Source of the DNA: a bacterium
Lineage (GTDB): Bacteria; Bacteroidota; Ignavibacteria; Ignavibacteriales; Ignavibacteriaceae
NCBI GenBank assembly: GCA_016716565.1
Contig: JADJWC010000001.1
Coordinates: forward strand, 1,461,403 to 1,525,402
Length of the DNA stretch: 64,000 bases
Reading direction: 5' to 3'
Under the pieces are notes generated by a model. That model searched no databases, was not told where the DNA came from, and was given only the letters and a program-made list of their open reading frames with translations. Of the stretch, positions 36,472-45,114 are shown one piece after another. Every line of letters starts with the position of its first letter. The stretch's first letter is position 1. The translations under genes were made by a program, and so were the position numbers.

Positions 36472-38718
36472 TTAGAGTTTCTTATTCTTAAGTCTTAAAG
36501 AATTGCTCACCACAGAAACAGAACTGAATGACATAGCAAGCGCGGCTACCATTGGATTAAGCAAGCCAAATGCTGCAAGTGGTATTCCTATAATATTATA
36601 AATGAATGCCCAGAAAAGATTTTGTTTAATCGTTTTTAATGTCAATCGGGAAAGTTTGATAGAATTGACAACTCCGTTCAAATCACCACTCATCAGAACA
36701 AGATCGCCCGATTCAATAGCCACGTCAGTTCCTGTTCCTATGGCAATACCAATATCGCTTTTTGTCAGCGCGGGTGCATCATTAATTCCATCGCCTACCA
36801 TTGCAACAATTTTACCTCCATTCTGAAGATTCGTAATCACATGAAGTTTATCATCAGGAAGTAATTCTGCTTTGTATCGATCAAATCCAACCTTTTCTGA
36901 AATATTTTTAGAAGCAGAATCATTATCACCGCTGAGTAAAACCGTCTTTAATTTCATCTCTTTTAATTTATTAACAACTTCACTCGCATTGCTTTTCAAT
37001 TCGTCTTCCAAAAAAATTAATCCTTCAACTCTTTTATTTACAGCAATGAAAACTTGAATCTTATTGTGGTTGACTGATTCATCAATTAAAGAACTAAGTT
37101 TCTGCGTACTCAATGAATAGCTTTCCATCAGCGATTTGTTACCGATGAGCACTTCTTTACTGTCGATTTTTCCCATCAATCCTGAACCGGTAAGACTTGT
37201 GAAATCGTCGACACTATCCAATACAATACCTTTACTTGTTGCGTATCGTACAATTGCACTCGCAATAGGATGTTCCGATCTTTGTTCAAGTGAACCTGCT
37301 AATCTTAAAATTTCATTTTCATCTAAATCATTTGTGTGGATTGAACTGACAACAGGCCTTCCGGTTGTGATGGTACCGGTTTTATCAAATATTATCGTAT
37401 CAATTTTGTGTGCAAGTTCCAGGCTTTCAGCATTTTTTATAAGTATTCCTTTTTGGGCTCCTTTTCCTGTCCCGACGATAATTGCAGTTGGAGTTGCAAG
37501 TCCAAGTGCGCACGGACATGCAATTATCAGAACAGCCACAAAATTCATAAGTGCTGTGTTAAATCCTTCTGAACTGAACATTAACCAGCCGATGAATGTA
37601 ATTATCGCAGTAAGAATTATCATTGGAACGAATACAGCTGCAATTTTATCAGCCAGTTTTTGAATCGGTGCTTTCGAGCCTTGAGCTTCTTCAACCATTT
37701 TTATGATTTGGCCGAGAACTGAATTATCACCAATAGCAGTTATCTTATACTCGAATGTTCCGGTTTTATTAATTGTTCCGCCAATTACTTTTGAACCCTC
37801 ACTTTTTTCGATCGGGAGCGATTCACCTGTAATCATTGATTCATCCACAACAGAATAACCAGACATAATTTTTCCGTCTGCAGGGATTTTACCACCGGGT
37901 TTAATAATTACAACATCTCCTACAGATAAATCTTCAATTGAAATTTCTTTTTCGACTCCATCTTTTAAGACTACAACTTTTTGTGGTTTTAGTTCTATCA
38001 GCTTTTTAATTGCCAGATTAGTTTTTGACTTTGCTTTACTTTCGAGCCATCTTCCCATTAAAATCAGAGTAATAATTACGGCGGCTGTTTCGAAATAGAC
38101 GTGGTGAATTACCAAGTGTTCAGAGAAAATTTCAGGGAAGAGAACTATAGCAGTACTATAAATGAATGCTGATCCTGTACCAATAGCCACCAGTGAATTC
38201 ATATCAGCTGTGAAATGCAATAGGTTCTTCCAAAAAATCTTAAAAAACCGTCTACCTGAAATAAAGATCATTGGAATGCTAAGTAAAAACAGAATTTTAT
38301 TATTAGTATCATGAGAAAATGGCAAATAGCTCCGAGTCAAATCCCACATCATTCCCATGCTTAAAAGGAAAATTGGAATAGTTAAAATTAACGCAATAAT
38401 AAAATCAGTTCTTAGCTCTTTATCATAATCAGATTCGATATGTATTAGTTCCTGTGTTGACTTATCTTTTTTGTGAAGAGAAGAAAAATCAATTTTGTAA
38501 CCAGCATCTTCTATTGCACTTGTAATATGTTCCTGCGAAACGGTCTGCTCATCGAATTCGAAAGTTGCTTTTTCAGTTGCCAGGTTCACCGAAACATTTG
38601 TTATTCCATCAATCTTACTTAGTGTTTTTTCAACTCTGGCAACACAACTTGCACAAGTCATACCCTCTACCGGAAGGCTGACGATATTTATTTTTTTTTG
38701 TGTAATTAAATCATTCAT
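36472..38718 (-). CDS. copA: copper-exporting P1B-type ATPase
   Basis: 748 residues, eight predicted membrane helices; exports Cu(I) from the cytoplasm. One N-terminal HMA domain has Cys22 and Cys25 in GMTCASC. The transmembrane metal site CPC is at 401-403 (ACPCALGLATPT). The phosphorylated Asp445 is in DKTGT, TGES lies in the actuator domain, the nucleotide-domain HP is in SEHPIASA, and GDGINDAP precedes the last helices. The late MSFSSVSVVSNSLRL is the Cu(I) signature. Its start overlaps copZ by 4 bases (ATGA). Confidence 0.96.
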   Translation of the reverse strand: MNDLITQKKINIVSLPVEGMTCASCVARVEKTLSKIDGITNVSVNLATEKATFEFDEQTVSQEHITSAIEDAGYKIDFSSLHKKDKSTQELIHIESDYDKELRTDFIIALILTIPIFLLSMGMMWDLTRSYLPFSHDTNNKILFLLSIPMIFISGRRFFKIFWKNLLHFTADMNSLVAIGTGSAFIYSTAIVLFPEIFSEHLVIHHVYFETAAVIITLILMGRWLESKAKSKTNLAIKKLIELKPQKVVVLKDGVEKEISIEDLSVGDVVIIKPGGKIPADGKIMSGYSVVDESMITGESLPIEKSEGSKVIGGTINKTGTFEYKITAIGDNSVLGQIIKMVEEAQGSKAPIQKLADKIAAVFVPMIILTAIITFIGWLMFSSEGFNTALMNFVAVLIIACPCALGLATPTAIIVGTGKGAQKGILIKNAESLELAHKIDTIIFDKTGTITTGRPVVSSIHTNDLDENEILRLAGSLEQRSEHPIASAIVRYATSKGIVLDSVDDFTSLTGSGLMGKIDSKEVLIGNKSLMESYSLSTQKLSSLIDESVNHNKIQVFIAVNKRVEGLIFLEDELKSNASEVVNKLKEMKLKTVLLSGDNDSASKNISEKVGFDRYKAELLPDDKLHVITNLQNGGKIVAMVGDGINDAPALTKSDIGIAIGTGTDVAIESGDLVLMSGDLNGVVNSIKLSRLTLKTIKQNLFWAFIYNIIGIPLAAFGLLNPMVAALAMSFSSVSVVSNSLRLKNKKL

Positions 38719-38930
38719 AAAGATATATTTTCAATACTCACAACTTTATAACCAACATCTTCTATTGAATCCTGAACTGTTTTATTTGTCATTTCAGAAT
38801 CATCGAACTCAACCTCAGCTGATCCAATATTTACTTTGAAACTTTTTAATTTTAGCGCTGAGAGTTTTTTCTCTACTGCTGCTACACAGTGTTGGCAGCT
38901 CATTCCTTCTATTCTAATAATTTCTTTCAT
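38715..38930 (-). CDS. copZ: copper chaperone, single HMA domain
   Basis: 71 residues with the HMA fold: GMSCQHCVAAVEKKL gives Cys12 and Cys15 for Cu(I), and the C-terminal SIEDVGYKV contains the conserved tyrosine region. It should hand copper to CopA, whose gene overlaps its stop by 4 bases. It sits between the HMA-AraC regulator and copA, and the 104-base gap upstream holds two small palindromes that may be operators. Confidence 0.92.
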   Translation of the reverse strand: MKEIIRIEGMSCQHCVAAVEKKLSALKLKSFKVNIGSAEVEFDDSEMTNKTVQDSIEDVGYKVVSIENISL

Positions 38931-38971
38931 TTATACTCCAGATTAAATATTGTTAAATAACTGATGGAAAA

Positions 38972-38995
38972 TTAGCGCTAAGTAGGACAGTCTAC
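38972..38995 (-). promoter_or_regulatory. candidate operator upstream of copZA
   Basis: A perfect 10-base palindrome TTAGCGCTAA (38972-38981) abuts an inverted repeat GTAG-N6-CTAC (38982-38995). Both lie 42-65 bases upstream of the copZ start, in the only gap between the regulator gene and copZA. This makes them candidate regulator sites. They do not match CueR or CopY consensus boxes that I know. Confidence 0.35.
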
Positions 38996-39034
38996 GTTAT
39001 AAAATAAAAGATAATTGTTATAGTTTATTTATAA

Positions 39035-39604
39035 CTAGCTCAGATTGTCGAGAGGTTTTCTTCTTTTTCCCTTCAGCTTTTTGAAGTATGATGGATTAAG
39101 TCCGGTAATTTGTCTGAACTGATTGGAGAGGTGTTGAACACTGCTGTAGCCAAGTTTATACGCAATCTCGCTCAAAGTTAGTTCATCATATGTAAGTAGT
39201 TCTTTTACTTTTTCTATTTTTTGTTTGATAATAAATTTTTCAATTGTAATTCCTTCCATCGATGAGAAAATCGAACTTAACTGACTGTAGTTCATTCTAA
39301 TCTCACTCGCTAAATATTTTGAAAAGCTGAATTTTTCAATATCATCGTTTTGATGATGAATTTTATTAATGATAAGCACTTTTATTTTTTCAATGATTTT
39401 GGAATTCTTGTCATCAACCAGGTCGAAGCCATTCTCGACTAGTAACTTTTTTATTACATTCAAATCCGGTTTTCGATCGGATTTAATATTTGCTTCGCCG
39501 AGAGTGATATCTGATACTTCGTAACTTAACTTTTGCAATTCATCTTTTACAACTTTTACACATCTCTGACAGACCATGTTCTTTATGTATAGCTTGGTTT
39601 CCAT
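39035..39604 (-). CDS. AraC-family regulator with an N-terminal HMA metal-binding domain
   Basis: 189 residues. Residues 1-70 form an HMA-like domain (KLYIKNMVCQRCVKVV, Cys12 and Cys15) and residues about 85-185 an AraC-type double helix-turn-helix (LTLSEIAYKLGYSSVQHLSNQF, then GLNPSYFKKLKG). The usual AraC sensor cupin is absent. Placed 104 bases upstream of copZA on the same strand, it probably senses Cu(I) through the Cys pair and controls copZA. The fusion is visible in the sequence; the sensing role is inference. The HMA core departs somewhat from copZ, so it is not a simple recent duplication. Confidence 0.88.
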   Translation of the reverse strand: METKLYIKNMVCQRCVKVVKDELQKLSYEVSDITLGEANIKSDRKPDLNVIKKLLVENGFDLVDDKNSKIIEKIKVLIINKIHHQNDDIEKFSFSKYLASEIRMNYSQLSSIFSSMEGITIEKFIIKQKIEKVKELLTYDELTLSEIAYKLGYSSVQHLSNQFRQITGLNPSYFKKLKGKRRKPLDNLS

Positions 39605-39714
39605 CTAATTTGCTCTGTATCTGATTTTATTAATAACTTCTCTTTTACTAAGATAATGTGGCTTTCTTGAATCTTGCAAAACAAATACGCCATCTCTGTA
39701 ACTGACTATTTTAA

Positions 39715-39745
39715 TTGATTTTACAGGAAAACTTTATTACTTTAG
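39715..39745 (+). promoter_or_regulatory. candidate promoter of the HU gene
   Basis: TTG at 39715-39717 lies 20 bases before TACTTTAG at 39738-39745, which matches five of six fixed positions of the Bacteroidota -7 box TAnnTTTG. The HU start is 51 bases downstream. Pattern match only. Confidence 0.3.
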
Positions 39746-39796
39746 CAACCTGGTTTTTTGAAAATAGTCCAATAAAAATAATAAAAAGGTGAAAAA

Positions 39797-40096
39797 ATGA
39801 CCAAGGCTGATATTGTTGACAAAGTTGCAGCCGGCACCGGGCTTACTAAGTTAGAAACTGAAGCCATAGTTGAAGGTTTTTTGAAAACTGTCATTGAAGC
39901 ATTAAAGGAAGGTAAAGGTATAGAGATAAGAGGGTTCGGTAGCTATAGAGTTAAAAAGAAAAATGCTCGTCAGGCAAGGAATCCCAAAACCGGGGAATCT
40001 GTTTTTGTTCCAGAGCACTATGTACCCTCATTCAAATTCTCTAAGGATTTTAAAGAGTTAGTTAATGCCGGAATGCTTGAAAAGAATCGGAGATAA
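39797..40096 (+). CDS. HU/IHF-family DNA-binding protein
   Basis: 99-residue histone-like protein that bends DNA as a dimer. The core reads MTKADIVDKVAAGTGL, GKGIEIRGFGSYRVKKKNAR and ARNPKTGESVFVPEHYVPSFK; the RNPKTGE turn with its proline is the tip of the DNA-gripping beta arm. Length and the pattern GIEIRGFGSF-like are nearer IHF than classic HU. AGGTG precedes the ATG. A zinc-ribbon TPR gene begins 6 bases after its stop, so the two probably share a transcript. Confidence 0.93.
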   Translation: MTKADIVDKVAAGTGLTKLETEAIVEGFLKTVIEALKEGKGIEIRGFGSYRVKKKNARQARNPKTGESVFVPEHYVPSFKFSKDFKELVNAGMLEKNRR

Positions 40097-40102
40097 AGAT
40101 TA

Positions 40103-40966
40103 GTGAAGTATTGTGTAGAATGTGGTTTTAAACTCGAAGGAGATTTCAAATTCTGTCCTAACTGTGGGGAACCAATTGCATCTTCGGGCGATTCTTTGCA
40201 ACATAAACAAGTTGTTAAATCAGAACACATAGTTGTATGCAAAAATTGTGGTGAAGAAAATTCAATCGAGAATTCTGTTTGTTTTAGTTGCGGTATTCTT
40301 TTAAAAGACAAAAAAAGTTTTTCAACTGAGAAGCAGTCAAAAAGAAATTTACAGATGAATTCAACCCCTGAAAGGGGAAACAGTAAAAAAAATATTATCA
40401 ATGAAGAGAAGGTTCTTGACAATAAAAAAATTCTGATTATCTCTTCAGCAGTTGTTATAGTTTTCGTTATTGCACTGATTGCTTCTGGTGTTTTTGATTC
40501 CGGAGTTCAGCCGAATGTGACACAGATGAATACGCAATCGGAGAATTCCGGTGTGAATATGGCAAATATGCAGGAGATTAAGGATCTGGAAAATAAAGTT
40601 GCTTCCAATCCTGAAGATATGGAATCGACTTTACACCTGGCACATTTACTTCAGGATTCAGGTTTTTTCGACAAAGCAATAACCAATTATAGAAAATATT
40701 TAGAAAAAAACCCGGAGAATGCTGATGCCCGGGTTGACATGGCAATATGTTATTATAATTTAAATGATTACAACACAGCGATTGCTGAAATGGAAGCTGC
40801 ACTCAAATATCAGCCAAAACATCAGATTGCTCATTTAAATCTTGGGATCGTCAATCTTACAGCAAAAAATCTTGTAGCATCAAAAGAGTGGTTTCAAAAA
40901 ACCGTTGATATAGATCCAAACTCTGAGGCAGGTAAAAGAGCTCAGGAATTATTAACTTCACATTAA
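40103..40966 (+). CDS. zinc-ribbon, single-TM, TPR-repeat protein
   Basis: 287 residues, GTG start (the first zinc-ribbon Cys is residue 4, so no later start is possible). Two zinc ribbons occur in the first ~65 residues: CVECG/CPNCG and CKNCG/CFSCG. A Lys-rich linker is followed by a membrane helix at about 109-130. The C-terminal part holds about three TPR units at 155-285 (AITNYRKYLEKNPENADARVDMAICYYNLNDY is one broken into two turns). It is probably a membrane scaffold. It is co-transcribed with the HU gene. Confidence 0.82.
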   Translation: MKYCVECGFKLEGDFKFCPNCGEPIASSGDSLQHKQVVKSEHIVVCKNCGEENSIENSVCFSCGILLKDKKSFSTEKQSKRNLQMNSTPERGNSKKNIINEEKVLDNKKILIISSAVVIVFVIALIASGVFDSGVQPNVTQMNTQSENSGVNMANMQEIKDLENKVASNPEDMESTLHLAHLLQDSGFFDKAITNYRKYLEKNPENADARVDMAICYYNLNDYNTAIAEMEAALKYQPKHQIAHLNLGIVNLTAKNLVASKEWFQKTVDIDPNSEAGKRAQELLTSH

Positions 40967-40988
40967 TCAAGAAAAGAGGAAAAAGCGA

Positions 40989-41084
40989 ATGCCTTGTGGA
41001 AGAAAAAGAAAACGTCACAAAATGTCTACTCATAAAAGAAAAAAACGTTTAAGAAAGAACAGACATAAAAAGAAAATAAGATAA
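40989..41084 (+). CDS. 31-residue basic protein, AURKAIP1/COX24 (mS38-like) domain
   Basis: Very short basic protein (MPCGRKRKRHKMSTHKRKKR and 11 more residues). More than half of the residues are Lys or Arg. The KMSTHKRKKRLRKNRHKKK pattern is that of the COX24/AURKAIP1 C-terminal domain, which in mitochondria belongs to ribosomal protein mS38, and small annotated homologues of this size exist in Bacteroidota. It is therefore probably a ribosome-bound protein. AGAGGA at 40974-40979 gives a good ribosome site. It lies 22 bases after the TPR gene and before tRNA-Thr. Confidence 0.82.
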   Translation: MPCGRKRKRHKMSTHKRKKRLRKNRHKKKIR

Positions 41085-41173
41085 CTATTCTCGGTTGACT
41101 GATTGTGTGCTGATTGACTAAATCAAGTTCGCATCATATCAACTCAACAATAAGTGAAATGTCGTTTAGTGTG

Positions 41174-41246
41174 GCCAACTTAGCTCAGCTGGTAGAGCAG
41201 CTCATTCGTAATGAGCAGGTCGCCGGTTCGATCCCGGCAGTTGGCT
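41174..41246 (+). tRNA. tRNA-Thr (anticodon CGT)
   Basis: A full cloverleaf can be drawn: acceptor GCCAACT/AGTTGGC, D stem GCTC/GAGC, anticodon stem GCTCA/TGAGC with loop TTCGTAA and anticodon CGT (reads ACG), and T stem GCCGG/CCGGC with loop TTCGATC. The base after the acceptor stem is T and CCA is not encoded. It stands between the 31-residue protein gene and the mraZ promoter. Confidence 0.95.
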
Positions 41247-41348
41247 CAAAGCTAAATAAATCCATTCCGATCGTTTTAATATCTGAAACTAACCCACCTG
41301 AACAATTAAAAAAAAATTACTAGAAACAAAGTTTTTTTAAAATACTTC

Positions 41349-41403
41349 TTGACTTTCAGTAAAATTTTCCATTATTTTCGGGGTGTTGTGGGGAAAAGTG
41401 GTG
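41349..41403 (+). promoter_or_regulatory. candidate dcw promoter with MraZ-type operator
   Basis: TTGACT at 41349-41354 is followed by TATTTTCG at 41373-41380, a near match to TAnnTTTG. Immediately after, three 5-base boxes occur with exact 10-base period: CGGGG at 41379-41383, TGGGG at 41389-41393 and TGGTG at 41399-41403, each separated by 5 bases. MraZ in E. coli and Mycoplasma binds direct TGGGN repeats of this spacing upstream of its own gene, so autoregulation of the cluster is likely here. The boxes end 25 bases before mraZ. Confidence 0.6.
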
Positions 41404-41428
41404 AAGATTCCCAAATAATGGTAATGAA

Positions 41429-41866
41429 TTGTTTAAAGGTCAATTTACATATTCTATAGATTCAAAGAGCAGAATTAGCATTCCGGCAAAGATACGCAAA
41501 CACATTTCGCCTGATGCAAATGATACAATCGTGATGACCAAAGGGTTATCTAGTTGTATTGATTTGTACCCCCTCGATGAGTGGCAGAAAATTGAAGATA
41601 AACTTTTGAAGCTTAACCAGTTCCAGCCTGACGATCTCAGATTTATCAGAATGTTCGTTCAATATGCACATGAAGATGTAATGGATTCGCAATCACGAAT
41701 ACTTATCCCGCAGATGTTAATTGACTATGCAAAAATTGAAAAAGAAGTTTTGATAATCGGCGCTCTTAGAAAAATTGAAGTTTGGAATCCGAAAGTGTAC
41801 GATGAATACTTGAAGCAGTCACCAATGAGCTATGAAGAGATTGCTGCTAAAGTAATGACTGATTGA
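41429..41866 (+). CDS. mraZ: transcriptional regulator MraZ (TTG start)
   Basis: 145 residues with two AbrB-like MraZ half-domains: FKGQFTYSIDSKSRISIPAKIRK and, after the middle, DSQSRILIPQMLIDYAKI. First gene of the dcw cluster, and in other bacteria a repressor of it that binds TGGGN direct repeats; such repeats lie just upstream. The start is TTG at 41429: it places the family start (MF[KR]G) at residue 1, and the nearby ATGs at 41418 and 41424 are out of frame. Its TGA overlaps the rsmH ATG by one base. Confidence 0.95.
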   Translation: MFKGQFTYSIDSKSRISIPAKIRKHISPDANDTIVMTKGLSSCIDLYPLDEWQKIEDKLLKLNQFQPDDLRFIRMFVQYAHEDVMDSQSRILIPQMLIDYAKIEKEVLIIGALRKIEVWNPKVYDEYLKQSPMSYEEIAAKVMTD

Positions 41867-42789
41867 TGGACCTAGTTCATAATCCAGTTTTACTTAAGGA
41901 AAGTATTGATTACTTAGTTACTAACAAAACTGGAAATTACTTTGACGGAACTTTGGGATTTGGCGGACACACTAAGGAAATATTTGCCCGTCTTAGTAAA
42001 AAGGGTATAGTTGTATCTACTGATGTTGATCTGAATGCATTCAATTATTGCAAAGAAAATTTTAAGCATGAGGCCAGGATTAAGCTTTATAACTTTAATT
42101 TTTCATTTGTTGATGTCATTGCGAAGATAGAATCGCTGGAGTTCTTTGACGGAATTATTGCTGACCTTGGAGTTTCTTCTTTTCAACTGGATAACGCCGC
42201 GGCAGGTTTTTCTTACAGTGTTGATTCAGCACTGGATCTCCGATTAGATAAAAGCTTAAAGAAAACTGCTGCGGATTTTATTAACGGGGAACCTGAAGAA
42301 AAAATAGCTGAAGTTATATATGTATACGGAGAAGAAAAAAATTCCAGAAAGATTGCGCGCCAAATTTCTCTGGCTCGTAAAAATAGGAAGATCGACTCTA
42401 CTGATGAATTAAAAAAAATAATTTCATCGGTGACTAATCCAAAGTATTTGACTAAAACATTGTCACGGATTTTTCAGGCTTTGCGAATTTATGTTAATGA
42501 TGAACTTGGTGTATTGAAGCAGTTTCTTAATAATTCTTTACCTGTATTAAGAAAGGGAGGAAGATTGGTGGTAATCAGTTACCATTCACTTGAGGATAGG
42601 ATAGTAAAGGATTTTTTTAAATACGAAAATCTGAACTGCGTTTGTCCTCCTGATTCACCCATTTGTACTTGTGGTAAAGTTAAACGGTTAGATATTCTTA
42701 CAAAAAAACCGATTGTCCCCTCGGAATCGGAAATACTAATTAATAAACGAGCACGTAGCGCAAAATTAAGAGTTGCTGAAAAAATATGA
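41866..42789 (+). CDS. rsmH: 16S rRNA (cytosine1402-N4)-methyltransferase
   Basis: 307 residues from ATG at 41866, which shares one base with the mraZ stop (TGATG). Methylates C1402 of 16S rRNA with S-adenosylmethionine. Visible signatures: HNPVLLKESIDYL at the start, the SAM motif DGTLGFGGHT, ADLGVSSFQLD and the late GGRLVVISYHSLEDRIVK. The Cys-rich stretch near residue 263 (CVCPPDSPICTCG) is common in this family. Its stop overlaps ftsL by 4 bases. Confidence 0.95.
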   Translation: MDLVHNPVLLKESIDYLVTNKTGNYFDGTLGFGGHTKEIFARLSKKGIVVSTDVDLNAFNYCKENFKHEARIKLYNFNFSFVDVIAKIESLEFFDGIIADLGVSSFQLDNAAAGFSYSVDSALDLRLDKSLKKTAADFINGEPEEKIAEVIYVYGEEKNSRKIARQISLARKNRKIDSTDELKKIISSVTNPKYLTKTLSRIFQALRIYVNDELGVLKQFLNNSLPVLRKGGRLVVISYHSLEDRIVKDFFKYENLNCVCPPDSPICTCGKVKRLDILTKKPIVPSESEILINKRARSAKLRVAEKI

Positions 42790-43118
42790 AGCAAAGTTCG
42801 AAACCCTTAATCGTGGTAATTACTTCAATATTGATTATAGTTACCATTATCATTCTCATCGCGCAGGGGATACGCTTAAAATATGAAGAATTGCAACGAG
42901 AGCTTGCACAGTTGGAAAATATGATCAAAACAGAAAAAAATTTTATGGTTGGATTGAAAGCAAACTATCAAATGCTTACTGCAGAAGATTTGGTTAAAAA
43001 TTACGCTCTCCTCGAACTAGGTCTGATTGATAACTCAGTAAATGAGGAAAATAAAATTACTTTGTTGAAGTCGGATATAATTGAACTTTCAGAAAATGCG
43101 GGAATACTGAATGAATAA
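42786..43118 (+). CDS. ftsL: cell division protein FtsL-like
   Basis: 110 residues: a short cytoplasmic tail, one membrane helix (about 8-28, LIVVITSILIIVTIIILIA) and a periplasmic coiled coil (YEELQRELAQLENMIKTEK). Position between rsmH and ftsI and this topology identify FtsL, a small divisome scaffold that pairs with FtsQ and FtsB. Sequence conservation is always low, so the call rests on context and topology. It overlaps rsmH by 4 bases and ftsI by 8. Confidence 0.85.
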   Translation: MKQSSKPLIVVITSILIIVTIIILIAQGIRLKYEELQRELAQLENMIKTEKNFMVGLKANYQMLTAEDLVKNYALLELGLIDNSVNEENKITLLKSDIIELSENAGILNE

Positions 43119-45114
43119 TTCTCGTGTCTTACTGGTATTGATTTTTACTGCGCTTTTATTTGGTGCACTCGTTTACAGATTAATTAATCTTCAAATAATT
43201 AAGAGCGATGAGCTTAGTTATTTCGCAAAGAGACAGCAAACAAATACTCAATCGATAAAAGCAGAACGAGGTTTTATCTTTGATAGAAACGATGTTTTGC
43301 TGGTGTACAACAGAAATGACTATTCTTTCTACGTTGATCTTCGAATGCTTCCTCAAGCAGAGAAAAGTAAGCTTGCTACAATTTTTTCAAAAGTAATTGG
43401 AAAAAGTAAACGACATTATTTAAATCTTATGAGAGAAAAAGGCAAGACAATCTGCCTTGAAAAGAAAGTTCCATTCGAAAAATCAGTCGAGCTATTTGAA
43501 TATAAAAACCGTGCATTTTTCTTCGTCGAAGAACCCGTAAGTGTTTTTCATTATGGTTCTCTTGCTTCACACGTACTTGGTTATGTGAACAATGATTATC
43601 ATGGAGTAAACGGAGTATCTAAAAGTTTTGATAATGTATTGAAAGGCAAGGACGGTTTCAGGATTGTTGAAAGAAACGCTATGGGTGATATTATTTCAAT
43701 CTCTGAAACCGAGACCCAGCCATCGATCCCCGGTGATGATATCTATCTCACAATTGACAAAAGGTATCAGGCGATTGTCGAAGAAGAATTACGTGATGGA
43801 TTAAAGACTAACAATGCCGAATCAGCGACTTGCATCATTATGGATCCAAATAACGGTGAGATACTTGCGTTAGCAAATTTAAGTGATTATGATCCGAATA
43901 AGTTTTGGAGTTTTAACGATTTTGACAGAAAGAACCGTGCGATAACAGATTCATATGAACCGGGTTCAACATTTAAAGCAATTACTATTGCGGCTTTGCT
44001 TGAAGAAAAAGCATGTAATGAAGCTGAAAGAATTAATGTAGAGAATGGAGTCTACAAGTTTCGAAACAATTACATCAGGGATACGCATAAGTTTGAATCG
44101 TTAACTGTGAGAGAAATTGTAGAAGAATCAAGCAACATTGGCGTTGCAAAATTAGTTCAAAGAATTAGCGAGGATGATTACTACCAATATGTTCGGGGCT
44201 TCGGATTTGGAACATTTACTTCAGTTTCACTTCCAGGTGAGGTTACCGGTAAACTTGTCGAATTGGATAAATGGTCGAAGCTTACAAAAACTTATATGTC
44301 TTTCGGATATAATATTTCTGTTACACCTCTTCAATTAACAAATGCTTTCTGTGCTTTAGTAAATGGAGGAATATTGTATCGTCCTCAAATTGTTAAAAGG
44401 CAAGTTGATAAAAATGGAAACATTATTAAAGAATATTCTCCTTTTGCAGTCAGAAGGGTAATCTCCGAAAAAACATCTGAAAGAATGCGGAATATTTTAT
44501 TGGGTGCTGTTGAAAATGGCACGGGTTCTCAGGCAAAAATAGAATCATTATCTGTTGGTGGAAAAACCGGAACATCAAAGATTATTGTTGATGGAAAATA
44601 CTCCGGCAGTGAATATTACTCTTCTTTCGTTGGATTCTATCCTGCAGATGAGCCAACTCTTGTTTGTTACGTATTGATCAACAAACCAAAAGGTCAGTAT
44701 TACGGCGGCGCAGTCTCCGCTCCTGTATTCAAAAAAATTGTATCTAGAATTTACAACTTAGAAAAAGGAATGTATGAACATCCCATTCCTCAGCAGGATG
44801 TTAAGATTACCGAATACAAAAGTGATTCATTTAATGCAAAGATTGAACAGCAGGATTCTAAATATCAATCAGAGGTTAATCAGAGTCAGAATATTTTCAT
44901 TTCTAATACTGGAAAAAATTTAATGCCAGATCTGCGCGGCAAAACAATAAAAGAAGCTTTATTGATTTTAAATGACTTTGGAATTAAATGGTCGGTGTCA
45001 GGTTCCGGTGTTGTTACTGAGCAAAGTATACTACCTGGAAATACAATTAACAAAAAGAAGACTTGCATATTGAAATGTTCACCAATCAGTCCGACTGGAG
45101 CCAGGATATATTGA
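43111..45114 (+). CDS. ftsI: division transpeptidase (penicillin-binding protein) with PASTA domain
   Basis: 667 residues. Crosslinks septal peptidoglycan. One N-terminal membrane helix (about 5-24), a PBP dimerisation domain (AERGFIFDRNDVLL), then the transpeptidase with catalytic Ser286 in STFK (286-289), SSN at 340-342 and KTGTS from Lys485. A single PASTA domain ends the protein (about 605-665, MPDLRGKTIKEALLILND), as in spore- and PASTA-type class B PBPs. It overlaps ftsL by 8 bases and murE by 1 base. Confidence 0.95.
   Translation: MNNSRVLLVLIFTALLFGALVYRLINLQIIKSDELSYFAKRQQTNTQSIKAERGFIFDRNDVLLVYNRNDYSFYVDLRMLPQAEKSKLATIFSKVIGKSKRHYLNLMREKGKTICLEKKVPFEKSVELFEYKNRAFFFVEEPVSVFHYGSLASHVLGYVNNDYHGVNGVSKSFDNVLKGKDGFRIVERNAMGDIISISETETQPSIPGDDIYLTIDKRYQAIVEEELRDGLKTNNAESATCIIMDPNNGEILALANLSDYDPNKFWSFNDFDRKNRAITDSYEPGSTFKAITIAALLEEKACNEAERINVENGVYKFRNNYIRDTHKFESLTVREIVEESSNIGVAKLVQRISEDDYYQYVRGFGFGTFTSVSLPGEVTGKLVELDKWSKLTKTYMSFGYNISVTPLQLTNAFCALVNGGILYRPQIVKRQVDKNGNIIKEYSPFAVRRVISEKTSERMRNILLGAVENGTGSQAKIESLSVGGKTGTSKIIVDGKYSGSEYYSSFVGFYPADEPTLVCYVLINKPKGQYYGGAVSAPVFKKIVSRIYNLEKGMYEHPIPQQDVKITEYKSDSFNAKIEQQDSKYQSEVNQSQNIFISNTGKNLMPDLRGKTIKEALLILNDFGIKWSVSGSGVVTEQSILPGNTINKKKTCILKCSPISPTGARIY

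Noticed and set aside
37136..37663. 175-codon open frame antisense to copA
   Set aside because: It lies fully inside an intact copA and shows only the reverse-strand shadow of coding bias.
41114..41323. 69-codon open frame over the tRNA
   Set aside because: It runs through tRNA-Thr and its residues are a translation of the cloverleaf.
45063..45113. Upstream TTG start for murE
   Set aside because: It would add 17 residues read from inside ftsI; the ATG in TGATG matches the other junctions.
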